Positions 8,821 to 16,929 of a DNA stretch of 38,009 bases are shown one piece after another. The notes beneath the pieces were generated by a model, which was given only the letters and a program-made list of their open reading frames with translations, was not told the origin of the DNA and made no database searches. Made by a program: the position numbers and the translations under genes. Each line of letters opens with the position of its first letter. Position 1 is the stretch's first letter. This DNA comes from Actinomycetota bacterium. GTDB taxonomy: Bacteria > Actinomycetota > Actinomycetes > Nanopelagicales > Nanopelagicaceae. The stretch is taken from the NCBI GenBank assembly GCA_027728065.1, contig JAQBVO010000013.1, positions 1 to 38,009 on the forward strand, written 5' to 3'.

Positions 8821-9657
8821 CTAGGGGGGGTTGCAGAAAGCCTTAATGACTCGCCCAAAATACTTAGAATTCACTGTGGCTTTCAACCCCCCCCGCCTCT
8901 GTTTTATCCGAACATTCATCCCGATTCTTCGTACCAGTGGCCGTGGTGCATACCGCATTATTAAAGTTAAGAGCTTGTACTGCCATCCTGGAACAGAGAT
9001 CGCCTTGCCCTTCAGAGCATCACTCCAAGCCTTGGATACAACTTTGTCGGAGTTAAGCCACATAAAGGCCGGTAGGCCTTTCATCGAGATTCGCCCACGT
9101 TGATGAAACTCGGTTCGGGTAAAGCCTGGACACAGGGCGCTGACCTTTACATTTGTGCCGGCTAGTTCAGTGTGAAGAGATTCAGAGAGCACGGTTAGAT
9201 AGGATTTCGCTGCGCTATAAGTACCACCGGTTATAAAACCTGCAACCGATGAAACATTGATGATCATGCCTTTATTGCGCGCCTTCATACCAGGAAGGGC
9301 CACATGTATCAGGCGCATAGGTGTACGCACTAAAACATCCAACAAGCTTTGCTCGGCATCTAAGGCGCTAACGGTAAATGCCTTATTGACTCCAAAACCT
9401 GCGTTATTGATTAGTACATCGATTTCGTGCGTTGCTATGTAACTTTCTACTAGTCCACAGCCAGTATCGGTAGATAGATCGGCCTGTAGTACGAGAGTTT
9501 CAATACCGTAACCTGCCTCAAGGCCGCTAGCTCGCTCTTGAAGACGGGGCAAATCCCGTGCTACAAGAACTACATTGTAGTTATTAGCTGCAAGTAATCG
9601 GGTAAAGCTCTCACCGATTCCCGCCGTTGCCCCAGTTACTAACGCCCACGTTCTCAT
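8821..9657 (-). CDS. Short-chain dehydrogenase/reductase
   Basis: 278-residue NAD(P)-dependent SDR of the classical type. TGATAGIG (8-15) is the Rossmann dinucleotide motif, NNAG (84-87) the structural motif, S136/S137 the catalytic serine and Y147-x3-K151 the catalytic pair. The C-terminal extension is basic (KQRRGG, then to CNPP). The start ATG overlaps the stop of the GMC gene by four bases (ATGA), so the two are translationally coupled, and the pairing suggests that both act on the same hydroxyl/ketone substrate. Two homopolymer runs, eight and seven bases long, fall in the last 25 codons and the stop codon abuts the second one. Substrate unknown. Confidence 0.88.
   Translation of the reverse strand: MRTWALVTGATAGIGESFTRLLAANNYNVVLVARDLPRLQERASGLEAGYGIETLVLQADLSTDTGCGLVESYIATHEIDVLINNAGFGVNKAFTVSALDAEQSLLDVLVRTPMRLIHVALPGMKARNKGMIINVSSVAGFITGGTYSAAKSYLTVLSESLHTELAGTNVKVSALCPGFTRTEFHQRGRISMKGLPAFMWLNSDKVVSKAWSDALKGKAISVPGWQYKLLTLIMRYAPRPLVRRIGMNVRIKQRRGGLKATVNSKYFGRVIKAFCNPP
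8824..8830. repeat. Homopolymer run G7 at SDR stop codon
   Basis: Seven G on the plus strand (seven C in the coding sense) directly before the TAG stop of the SDR gene. A one-base expansion would shift past the TAG and read on toward the start of the downstream secreted-protein gene. Confidence 0.6.
8887..8894. repeat. Homopolymer run C8 within SDR coding sequence
   Basis: Eight C on the plus strand (eight G in the coding sense, encoding Arg-Gly-Gly). Loss of one base creates an immediate TGA and removes about 21 C-terminal residues; gain of one base ends at a TAA about eight codons later. Such tracts can mediate slipped-strand variation or reflect sequencing error. Confidence 0.6.
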
Positions 9658-11345
9658 CGCTCTTGCATCTCAATCTTTTTAAGTCGTAGTTCGCCAACTG
9701 CGCCAGCTGGCACAAATGGATGGTGGGGCGCGATAGGCGATATCCGTTTATATTCATCGCCCTGCGTTGGCCGCAGATCTACCTCACCCTTATTTGGCCA
9801 CATTGATAATGCACGTTCGGCTTGGGCGGTGATTGTAAGGGATGGATTAACTCCGAGGTTAGCGGTAATAGTTGAACCATCAACGATGTGAAGTGTTGGA
9901 TAGTTATAGACGCGGTGATAGGGATCGATCACACCCTGCTCGGGGCTATCACCGATTACACATCCGCCGACAAAGTGAGCGGTAAAAGGGGCATCGATCA
10001 GATCGCCGATATGTCCACCTGCGATTCCGCCATACTTATCGGCGATACGTCGTACGACCTCATTGGCTGCAGGAATGTATGTGGCATTTGGCTTTAATGG
10101 ATCATTCTTTGATGTTAAATGCCAGCCAAATAAGCCACGCTTGCCGCTAACGGTTACAGATGAATCAACGTTTTGCATCGTTAGTGCAATGACGGTGCGC
10201 TGACTCCAGCGGCGCACATTTAAAATCTTTCCAAGAAGCGATGGATTGGCAATAAACTGCCTGAGCCATTGCTTTCTACGTCCCTTTGACCCATAGCCAT
10301 CGGTCATGATGGTCTGCAGTAAGCCCATAAAGTTACTACCTTTGCCATACCTGACCGGTTCGATATGCGTGTGTTCATCGGGGAAAAACGATGAGGTAAT
10401 TGCACTTCCGGTGCTGAAATCAATATCGGTATTGCCCATCATCGCACCGGTTAGCGCTTCACTATTTGTGCGAGAGAGATGACCTAGCCGATCAGAGAGC
10501 TTTGGCAGAGATTTCATCTTCATTTTATGAAGGAGTTTTTGTGTGTTGTATGTTCCCGCCGCGAGAATAACTTGATTTGCCTTAAACTTAATAACAGTTG
10601 CAAAAGGATCATTACTTCTAACTGCGCGAACATCCCACGTACCATCACTCATCTGCGAGAATGATTGAACGGTTGTCATAGGAAAGACTGTGGCACCGGC
10701 CGATTCGGCCAGACCTAAATAATTTTTCGTCAGTGTATTTTTTGCATTAAATTGGCAGCCCGTCATGCAGGCACCACATTGTTGGCAGCCATTGCGATCA
10801 GGTCCAACACCACCGAAGTATGGATCTTTGGCGGCTACCCCTTTGCCATCTCCAAAGTAGATTCCAACAGGGGCCATCTGAAATGTATGTCCAACACCCA
10901 TTTCATCGGCAACATCTTTCATCACTTGATCACTCGGAGAAAAATATGGATTCTCTATAACACCCAACATTCGTCGAGCTTGGTCATACCAAGGCTCGAG
11001 CTCTGATTTCCAATCGGCAATCGATGCCCATTGTGCATCGCGAAAATAATCATCACCTGGCTGATAGAGAGTGTTGGCATAGACAAGTGAGCCTCCGCCA
11101 ACACCGGCACCTGCCAGTATTAAAACATCGGGAAGCACATGAATACGTTGGATTCCGTAACAACCAATCGCTGGTGCATAGAGAAACTTGCGCAAGCGCC
11201 ACGATGTCTTGGGGAAATCCTTATCTGAAAAGCGTCGTCCAGCCTCTAAGACTGCAACACTGAAGCCCTTTTCACGCGCTCGAAGCGCAGAAACCGAACC
11301 GCCAAATCCAGATCCGATTATTACGACATCATAGCTTTTGCTCAC
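9654..11345 (-). CDS. GMC-type FAD oxidoreductase, cholesterol-oxidase-like
   Basis: 563-residue FAD enzyme of the glucose-methanol-choline family, closest by eye to the mycobacterial ChoD group; likely oxidises a sterol-like or other bulky alcohol. DVVIIGSGFGGSVSALRA (from residue 6) is the FAD Rossmann fold and GAGVGGGSLVYANTLY (79-94) the GMC signature 1 region. The C-terminal block VNPSLTITAQAERA closes the FAD site. Residues 187-197 hold CQQCGACMTGC, four cysteines in CxxCxxCxxxC spacing, as in 4Fe-4S ferredoxins. The GTG start (11343-11345) immediately follows the TAA of the preceding gene, and the stop overlaps the SDR start, so the three form a tight operon. Sterol specificity is inference. 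Confidence 0.85.
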   Translation of the reverse strand: MSKSYDVVIIGSGFGGSVSALRAREKGFSVAVLEAGRRFSDKDFPKTSWRLRKFLYAPAIGCYGIQRIHVLPDVLILAGAGVGGGSLVYANTLYQPGDDYFRDAQWASIADWKSELEPWYDQARRMLGVIENPYFSPSDQVMKDVADEMGVGHTFQMAPVGIYFGDGKGVAAKDPYFGGVGPDRNGCQQCGACMTGCQFNAKNTLTKNYLGLAESAGATVFPMTTVQSFSQMSDGTWDVRAVRSNDPFATVIKFKANQVILAAGTYNTQKLLHKMKMKSLPKLSDRLGHLSRTNSEALTGAMMGNTDIDFSTGSAITSSFFPDEHTHIEPVRYGKGSNFMGLLQTIMTDGYGSKGRRKQWLRQFIANPSLLGKILNVRRWSQRTVIALTMQNVDSSVTVSGKRGLFGWHLTSKNDPLKPNATYIPAANEVVRRIADKYGGIAGGHIGDLIDAPFTAHFVGGCVIGDSPEQGVIDPYHRVYNYPTLHIVDGSTITANLGVNPSLTITAQAERALSMWPNKGEVDLRPTQGDEYKRISPIAPHHPFVPAGAVGELRLKKIEMQER

Positions 11346-12572
11346 TTAGGTAAGGATTCCCGCAATATCTTCATCGCGAAGCTTCCACTCTGTGCCGTAT
11401 GACTCCAGTAAATCTAGGAATGGCTTTGCATCAAACCACTCGGGCCCTGCAACACCCTCTGGCTTCCAGATGCCTTTATGTATTAACTCCATCGCAATGA
11501 CTGGATTAACTGCCGTCTGCCAAACAACTGCTTGATCACCGTACTCAGACATAGACCATTCATTATCTACAACGTTGTATATGTAACATGCATATGGCTT
11601 ACCCTCTTTGTTTAAGCCCTTTATAAGCGCACCTGCGCAGGTCTTACCCTTCATGCGCGAACCTAAAGTCGCAGGATTTGGTAGGGCTGCAGTTAATAAG
11701 TCACGGGGTGAGATTGAAATCCCTTGCACATCTACATGATCTTTGCGATCCAGACCTAACATATGAATTGTCTTTAATGTTGTGATGAACTGTGCACCAA
11801 GACCGTATTTGAAATTAACTTTTTTGGCATCGACTTTCTGCGGGATAAGCACGACCTCTTCATGTTCAACATTGACACATTCAACTGGACCAATACCCTC
11901 TGGAAAATCAAATACTTCAATCTCACTAAATGGCTCAGTAGTAAACCATCCACGACCATCTTCCCAAACCAAAGGTGGATTAAGACACTCTTCGATTGTT
12001 GTCCAGATTGAAAAAGATGGTGCGAAGTCATAACCTTCAATTATTAAGTTAGAGCCATCTAAAATTGTGATTGAATCTAGTCGGCTAAAGAGATGATCGG
12101 ATGCATAGCGTGCAAAGACATCGCTCATTCCAGGTTCGATACCCATTCCAACGAGTGCATAAATTTCGCGCTCTTTCCAGTTCCAATCTCGGGCAAACTG
12201 CTCATCTCCAAGTTTGACCCCTGTTTCAGTATTGGGGTAGTGCGGATGAGGGCGAGATAGGGACATGGCCATATCAATGTAGTTTGTGTTTTCAATCTCG
12301 CAGGCTAAGAAAATCGGCATAACATAACGTGGATCCACAGCATTGATCACTACATCGGGCTTTACCTTGCGGATAAGTGAGCGTATGTCTTCGAGCTCTG
12401 CAGCATTTACTTCTGCGGCAGAAAAGCGCGAATCCTTAAGACGGACAACAGCCTCTTCTGCCTGCGAAAGACGGTGATCTGCGATCACCATGGATTTAAT
12501 GAAACTCTTACGCGATGCGATATTGACGATTGCTCTGCCAACTCCGCCCGCACCAATAACTAGCGCCTTCAT
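11346..12572 (-). CDS. Saccharopine dehydrogenase-family oxidoreductase
   Basis: 408 residues. The N-terminus ALVIGAGGVGRAIVN carries the GxGGxG dinucleotide fold, followed by DVVINAVDPRYVMPIF and NYIDMAM, the pattern of the saccharopine / carboxynorspermidine dehydrogenase (LYS9/CANSDH-like) superfamily. The middle and C-terminal part (FAPSFSIWTTIEECLNPP, EVFDFPEGIGPVECVNVEH) is the substrate domain of that family. It could act in polyamine or lysine metabolism, or on an unknown amino-acid adduct; the sequence alone does not decide. The gene leads the operon and is followed without any gap by the GMC enzyme. The ATG start has only a G-rich weak ribosome site upstream. Confidence 0.85.
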   Translation of the reverse strand: MKALVIGAGGVGRAIVNIASRKSFIKSMVIADHRLSQAEEAVVRLKDSRFSAAEVNAAELEDIRSLIRKVKPDVVINAVDPRYVMPIFLACEIENTNYIDMAMSLSRPHPHYPNTETGVKLGDEQFARDWNWKEREIYALVGMGIEPGMSDVFARYASDHLFSRLDSITILDGSNLIIEGYDFAPSFSIWTTIEECLNPPLVWEDGRGWFTTEPFSEIEVFDFPEGIGPVECVNVEHEEVVLIPQKVDAKKVNFKYGLGAQFITTLKTIHMLGLDRKDHVDVQGISISPRDLLTAALPNPATLGSRMKGKTCAGALIKGLNKEGKPYACYIYNVVDNEWSMSEYGDQAVVWQTAVNPVIAMELIHKGIWKPEGVAGPEWFDAKPFLDLLESYGTEWKLRDEDIAGILT

Positions 12573-12667
12573 TGTCGGCCCCGCATGGGAAATAACATCC
12601 TTTTCGTTAGATTTGCAAGTCTATCGCGAGTATTAATTCATGACAAGATTGCCTCTATATCTCATAG

Positions 12668-12740
12668 GTCCTCGTAGCTCAGTGGATAGAGCAACCGCCT
12701 CCTAAGCGGTAGGTCGCAGGTTCAACTCCCGCCGAGGACG
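12668..12740 (+). tRNA. tRNA-Arg (anticodon CCT)
   Basis: A 73-base cloverleaf can be drawn: acceptor arms GTCCTCG / CGAGGAC, D-arm with AGTGGATAGAGC, anticodon stem ACCGC / GCGGT with loop CTCCTAA (anticodon CCT, reading AGG), and a T-arm containing GGTTCAACTCC. Discriminator G at 12740; CCA is not encoded. It stands alone between two minus-strand genes. Confidence 0.97.
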
Positions 12741-12771
12741 CAATTATTGAAATTAAGTAAGTTAGACAACT

Positions 12772-13560
12772 TTATGATTTGAATGCATCTCTAATCTGTT
12801 TGCGTAATGCGAACATTACAAATACTGCGAGCAAAAGCATCACAACTGAAAGCGCATATGCGGTTTGTAAATCAATATCCATAGCTTGATAGACCTGCAT
12901 AGTCCATGTCTGCGTTATGCCGGGCATAGATCCAGCAAACATTAATGTTGCACCGAACTCTCCGATTGCCCGAGCCCAGGACAAGATAAATCCCGTTGCA
13001 ATTCCACTTCTTGCTTGAGGCAGAGCGATTAATTGAAATAGTTTGAACTCACTAGCCCGATCTATAATTGCGGCATCTTCAATTTCAACTGGTAGTTGTC
13101 TAAATGTAGACTCTGTAATTAATACTAAGAAAGGCATACCAACAAAGACTCCAGTAAAAACCACGGCAACAGTCGTAAACGGCATGGCCCATCCAGTGAG
13201 ATTGTAAATTGATTGACCCAATAATCCATTACGGCCCAAGAGCGCTAGAAGTGCAAGTCCGGCAACAGTGGGCGGCAAAATAATCGGAGTAAGAACAATT
13301 GGGCGCAGAATTGAACTCAAACGGTTATTGCTTCTAGCTAACATCCAACCCAGGGGCACCCCGAGCACTAATGAGATGAGGGCCGCTAAAAGAGAGCTCC
13401 AGATTGAGAGTCGGATTGCACTGACCGAGTCTGGCTCGCTAAGTCTGGTTAAAAGCGTGCTCCATGGAACTCTGGTCAGTAATGCAACGAGCGGGGCGAG
13501 AATCATGAAAGAGGCCACAGAGGCCAAAAGGCGTAACCTTAAATCACTTCGAGATTTCAA
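12772..13560 (-). CDS. modB: Molybdate ABC transporter permease
   Basis: 262-residue inner-membrane permease with about six hydrophobic segments. RLSIWSSLLAALISLVLG and TPIILPPTVAGLALLALLG are typical ModB stretches, and the cytoplasmic EAA loop that contacts the ATPase is visible as IEDAAIIDRASEFKLFQLIA followed by LPQARSGI. The best start is a TTG at 13560, 17 bases inside modA, with an AAAGAG ribosome site; an ATG at 13506 would drop 18 residues and has no such site. The gene is coupled to modA. No ModC ATPase gene follows or precedes in the window, so the energising subunit must be elsewhere or shared. Confidence 0.9.
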   Translation of the reverse strand: MKSRSDLRLRLLASVASFMILAPLVALLTRVPWSTLLTRLSEPDSVSAIRLSIWSSLLAALISLVLGVPLGWMLARSNNRLSSILRPIVLTPIILPPTVAGLALLALLGRNGLLGQSIYNLTGWAMPFTTVAVVFTGVFVGMPFLVLITESTFRQLPVEIEDAAIIDRASEFKLFQLIALPQARSGIATGFILSWARAIGEFGATLMFAGSMPGITQTWTMQVYQAMDIDLQTAYALSVVMLLLAVFVMFALRKQIRDAFKS

Positions 13561-14287
13561 AGCCGTGCTCTTTCATTACCTGCATTGAGGATTTAGAGAG
13601 TAAGAAATTTAGGAAGATTTTAGTGAGAGCAGCATTTTTGCTCTTGCTTACAAGTCCTATTTGGTACTGGGTGAGCGCAGACTTTGGATTTGAAAACGCG
13701 AGCTCACTGAGAGTTTTTGAGTTAGCCAGGACATCGGTGTGATAAATAATTGCGGCATCAACCTCACCGCTAACTAGTTTTGCGACGGCACTTGAAACCT
13801 TTGGTTCATAGGAGACTGGCTTTGAGGTAACGATACCCTTGGATTTGAGGGCAGAATCAGCGGCCTGTCCGCATGGGACTTCATGTGCGCATTGGATCCA
13901 GATAACTCCACTCTTATTTAGATCTGCGAAAGATTTCACTGAGCCACCTGTCTTGAAAGCCACAACGACTCGGTTACTTACATAATTAAGGGGACGCCCA
14001 ACTCGTGATTTTGCCTGAGCCATTTCAACCTTTGATGCCGATACGAAGAGATCGGCAGGGGCTCCAGCATTGAGTTGGGTCGCCAAAGTTGACGAAGCTT
14101 GAAATGAAAAAGCAATCCGCCAATTCTTGTGGGATTTAGAAAAACTCTGTGCTAATTCCTTATATGTATCGGCCAAACTGGATGCTGCGAAAACTGTGAT
14201 TGTTATTTGTTGGGCAGTCCTTGAGGCTGGCATAGAGGTGAGTGCGCCCACGAGTACAAGAGAAAGCAACAGAGGCAGCTTGTTCAT
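13544..14287 (-). CDS. modA: Molybdate-binding protein of ABC transporter
   Basis: 247-residue extracytoplasmic substrate-binding protein. After a signal sequence (hydrophobic core about 4-17, possible cleavage near ASRTA) come ITVFAASSLADTYKELA, the ModA opening with the oxyanion-binding Ser residues, then QASSTLATQLNAGAPADLF and DAAIIYHTDVLA, all typical of ModA. Tungstate specificity cannot be excluded. There is no lipobox cysteine near the signal peptide, unusual for a binding protein in a bacterium without an outer membrane. A TAATAT hexamer lies six bases before the ATG, suggesting a leaderless message. modB overlaps its 3' end. Confidence 0.9.
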   Translation of the reverse strand: MNKLPLLLSLVLVGALTSMPASRTAQQITITVFAASSLADTYKELAQSFSKSHKNWRIAFSFQASSTLATQLNAGAPADLFVSASKVEMAQAKSRVGRPLNYVSNRVVVAFKTGGSVKSFADLNKSGVIWIQCAHEVPCGQAADSALKSKGIVTSKPVSYEPKVSSAVAKLVSGEVDAAIIYHTDVLANSKTLSELAFSNPKSALTQYQIGLVSKSKNAALTKIFLNFLLSKSSMQVMKEHGFEISK

Positions 14288-14293
14288 GATGGG

Positions 14294-14299
14294 ATATTA
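14294..14299 (-). promoter_or_regulatory. Candidate leaderless -10 element of modA
   Basis: TAATAT on the minus strand, six bases before the modA ATG. It agrees with the TATAAT consensus at four of six positions and would place the transcript start at the ATG. No clear -35 box was seen and no ModE-like palindrome was recognised. Confidence 0.45.
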
Positions 14300-14340
14300 C
14301 ACCTTTTGATTTTTGGCGATGAAGTAAAGTGAGTGCAAAT

Positions 14341-16446
14341 TCAGTGCTTTAAAGTAAAACGCTGTAGCGACTTTGGTGCCCACCAGTTTCGCTCACCAAA
14401 TAGACGCATGAGTGCTGGTACTAATAGCGCACGTACGATTGTGGCATCGAGTAAAACAGCTAAAGAAACGCCAAAGCCCAGCATCTTTATAGAGGTAACT
14501 CCACTTGTCATGAAAGTTGCAAAGACAATTGCTAGTAAAAGCGCAGCAGCCGTGATGATGCGCGCCGAACGTTGTAATCCAACGGCAACTGATTCAACAT
14601 TTGATTTTCCTGCAAAGTGCTCTTCTCGGATACGTGCAAGCAGAAATAGTTCATAATCCATAGATAGCCCAAAGACGACGACGGCAACCAAGATAATCGA
14701 GCCAGTATCTAGGCTCCCGGTAACTGTGAAGTCTCCTACGAGCCACTTGAGATGTCCATCGATAAAGATCCATGTGATTGCCCCTAATGTTGCACATAGA
14801 GAGAGAGCATTCAAAATGATTGCTTTGAGCGGCAGGATAATTGAACCTGTAAAGATAAAGATTAAAATCAGTACTGTTATTGCAATCCATCCAAGTGCAA
14901 ATGGAAGTTTGCCCGCAATCCCATCTTGTGAATCTGTGAAGTCAGCGGCAGCACCGCCAATGAGTGTTCCAGAGGGTTTGTCTAACTCCCGTATCTGATG
15001 GATGACTCTCTCTGAATCGATGTTACGCGCTGCTATGGAAGATATGACCTGCACCCGAATATCTTGGCCGTATACTTCAATCTCTCCAACTCGTACTATT
15101 CCATCGACCCCTTTGACCCGTGTCAAAAACTCTAAGATCTGATTCTCACGTCCAACACCATTAGGCACTACAACTTCAATTGGGCTACCAAGTAATCCAT
15201 CGAAGCGAGATTCAATCACGCTGGTAGATAGCGCTGCTCGATCTGACGCGGGCAAGACCCGTGAATCGACCTGTGCAAATCCGATATTGAGAACTGGCAG
15301 CGCCATGATTCCTAAAGTCAGAAGAGATGCGACTACAACCGGGATAGGTCGATGCATAACCATTCGCGCAGTGCGCGCCCATCGCCCATCTTCCTTTGGA
15401 GTAATTGCGTTCTTTCGTACGACACCTTTATCAACCTTTTCACCCAAAATTGCAAGCAAAGCTGGCAGTGCAACTACTGCGCCGATGATTGCAAATGAGA
15501 TCACGGCGATACCGGCGTAGCCAAATGATTTTAAGAAGGTTAGAGGAAAGAAAAGTAGTGAAGCGATGGTGACCAGCACAGTAAGACCAGAGTAAAAGAC
15601 GGTTTTTCCCGCTGTTGCTACCGTTATGACAACTGAATCCTCGACACTCTTTCCATGGTGGAGCTCTTCACGGAAGCGGTTGACCATGAGTAGGGCATAG
15701 TCGATTCCAAGTCCTAGACCCAAGCCGGTAATGAGGTTGAGGGCGAAAACGCTTACGTCAGTGACATGTGTTAACAGAAAGATCAGAAAGAAGGAGCCCA
15801 AAATCGCTGTGATGCCGACAAATAAAGGCATTACCGATGCAACTATGCTTCCAAATACAAAAATCAGAAATAGAAATATCAGCGGTATTGCAATTGATTC
15901 GGCAAGTAGTAAATCTTTTTCAATTCGCTCATTTATTGCATGGGTAATTACTCCACCACCACCGGCATATACATCTAAGCCTTTATAATCACCATCAAAA
16001 CTACTTTGCAGTTTGGCACCTAGTGAGCTGTACCCACTCCAATCATCGGCCTCTAAATAGGCATAGACGAGAATAAATCCCGCTTTGCCATCTTGTGATC
16101 GCATTGATGGTGCGCCACCAGTTGACCAATAGGAGTAAGTCTTTGAGACGCCCTTTGTAGCGCCAATCGCTTTTTCTAACTCGATAGCTCTAGTACTAAC
16201 TTGAGCATCATCGACACTGGTTGTGGAATCCACGACAAAGGTGACTACGGGGTTTTGAACCTTAAACTTTTCAATTATGTACTCAGCTGCAACCGTTGAT
16301 TCACTGTTCTTATCTGAATAACCGCCACTATCGAGCCGTCCAAATACGGCCGAGCCAATGGCTCCAGCTGCGATAGTTGTCAGGAGGAAGAGTGCCAGAA
16401 CGCTTTTGCGGTGCTTGACAATAAATTTGCCTAACCTCTCAAACAT
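14341..16446 (-). CDS. MMPL-family RND transporter
   Basis: 701-residue RND-type exporter of the MMPL (YdfJ-like) group, probably using the proton gradient to export lipid-like or hydrophobic compounds. It begins MFERLGKFIVKHRKSVLALF (helix 1), then a large outer loop to about residue 180, a cluster of five helices including GLGLGIDYALLMVNRFREEL, a second outer loop and a second cluster with VVVFGLSMDYELFLLARIREE. The two GxxxDY motifs in helices 4 and 10 provide the proton-relay Asp pairs. Length and 11-12 segments fit the family. It is divergent from the small ORF at 16482 with only 35 bases between. Substrate unknown. Confidence 0.9.
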   Translation of the reverse strand: MFERLGKFIVKHRKSVLALFLLTTIAAGAIGSAVFGRLDSGGYSDKNSESTVAAEYIIEKFKVQNPVVTFVVDSTTSVDDAQVSTRAIELEKAIGATKGVSKTYSYWSTGGAPSMRSQDGKAGFILVYAYLEADDWSGYSSLGAKLQSSFDGDYKGLDVYAGGGGVITHAINERIEKDLLLAESIAIPLIFLFLIFVFGSIVASVMPLFVGITAILGSFFLIFLLTHVTDVSVFALNLITGLGLGLGIDYALLMVNRFREELHHGKSVEDSVVITVATAGKTVFYSGLTVLVTIASLLFFPLTFLKSFGYAGIAVISFAIIGAVVALPALLAILGEKVDKGVVRKNAITPKEDGRWARTARMVMHRPIPVVVASLLTLGIMALPVLNIGFAQVDSRVLPASDRAALSTSVIESRFDGLLGSPIEVVVPNGVGRENQILEFLTRVKGVDGIVRVGEIEVYGQDIRVQVISSIAARNIDSERVIHQIRELDKPSGTLIGGAAADFTDSQDGIAGKLPFALGWIAITVLILIFIFTGSIILPLKAIILNALSLCATLGAITWIFIDGHLKWLVGDFTVTGSLDTGSIILVAVVVFGLSMDYELFLLARIREEHFAGKSNVESVAVGLQRSARIITAAALLLAIVFATFMTSGVTSIKMLGFGVSLAVLLDATIVRALLVPALMRLFGERNWWAPKSLQRFTLKH

Positions 16447-16468
16447 GCCTAACCCCAGTAACTACATC

Positions 16469-16474
16469 TAGACT
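16469..16474 (+). promoter_or_regulatory. Candidate leaderless -10 element of the 38-residue ORF
   Basis: TAGACT ends seven bases before the ATG at 16482, the same geometry as other putative leaderless starts in the window. No -35 box is evident. It lies within the 35-base gap to the divergent MMPL gene. Confidence 0.3.
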
Positions 16475-16481
16475 ATTAACC

Positions 16482-16598
16482 ATGAGCGATATCTTTCCTA
16501 CCGTAACTTCCGATGAGATTGACCTTGAAGCCGCTGTTGAAGCCGACAAACGTGAAGTCGAAATCAATTCAGATAAACCGCCTCATCACGACAGTTAA
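16482..16598 (+). CDS. Small acidic hypothetical protein, 38 residues
   Basis: ATG at 16482, TAA at 16596-16598. The product starts MSDIFPTVTSDEIDLEAAVE, is rich in Asp and Glu, has no hydrophobic segment and ends DKPPHHDS. It fills the only gap between the divergent MMPL gene and the convergent fmdB gene, overlapping the fmdB stop by four bases. The codon use looks like that of its neighbours and a TAGACT hexamer sits at leaderless spacing, so it may be a real gene. I do not recognise a family; it could be a chance ORF. Confidence 0.4.
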   Translation: MSDIFPTVTSDEIDLEAAVEADKREVEINSDKPPHHDS

Positions 16599-16846
16599 TC
16601 TACCGTTGGGGCCGATGTTGGAGCAGGTGTAACCGGGGTGGGAGAAGTACTTTCGCTCACAGTTTTTTTCTTAACCGAGTCGGTCTTATAAAAACCTGAA
16701 CCTTTAAAGACAACACCAATAGCGGAGTAAATCTTTCGAATCGGCTTAGTGCATTGTGGGCAGGTCGTGAGCGAATTATCGGAGAATGATTGAACTGCCT
16801 CGAACTCATGAGAGCAGGCAGTACATGCGTATTGATATGTGGGCAC
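16595..16846 (-). CDS. FmdB-family zinc ribbon protein
   Basis: 83 residues. The N-terminal MPTYQYACTACSHEFE and TTCPQC form the putative zinc ribbon with cysteines C8, C11, C29 and C32, followed by the family's IRKIYSAIGVVFKGSGFYKTD stretch; the last 25 residues are a Ser/Thr/Pro-rich tail. FmdB-type proteins are annotated as regulators from an amidase/formamidase gene context but their biochemical role is unclear. In Actinobacteria the gene often sits near 5-formyl-THF cyclo-ligase; here that gene lies about 4 kb away, past the copper genes. The start is GTG at 16846 with a GGAG site five bases upstream. It is divergent from the CopC-like gene. Confidence 0.88.
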   Translation of the reverse strand: MPTYQYACTACSHEFEAVQSFSDNSLTTCPQCTKPIRKIYSAIGVVFKGSGFYKTDSVKKKTVSESTSPTPVTPAPTSAPTVD

Positions 16847-16929
16847 GACCTCTCCAATCTCACGCGGTATTTCCTCGGTGGGGGTAGATGCTAAGTCTAA
16901 AGGAGTGGGACGATAGGGGCGAATCGAGA

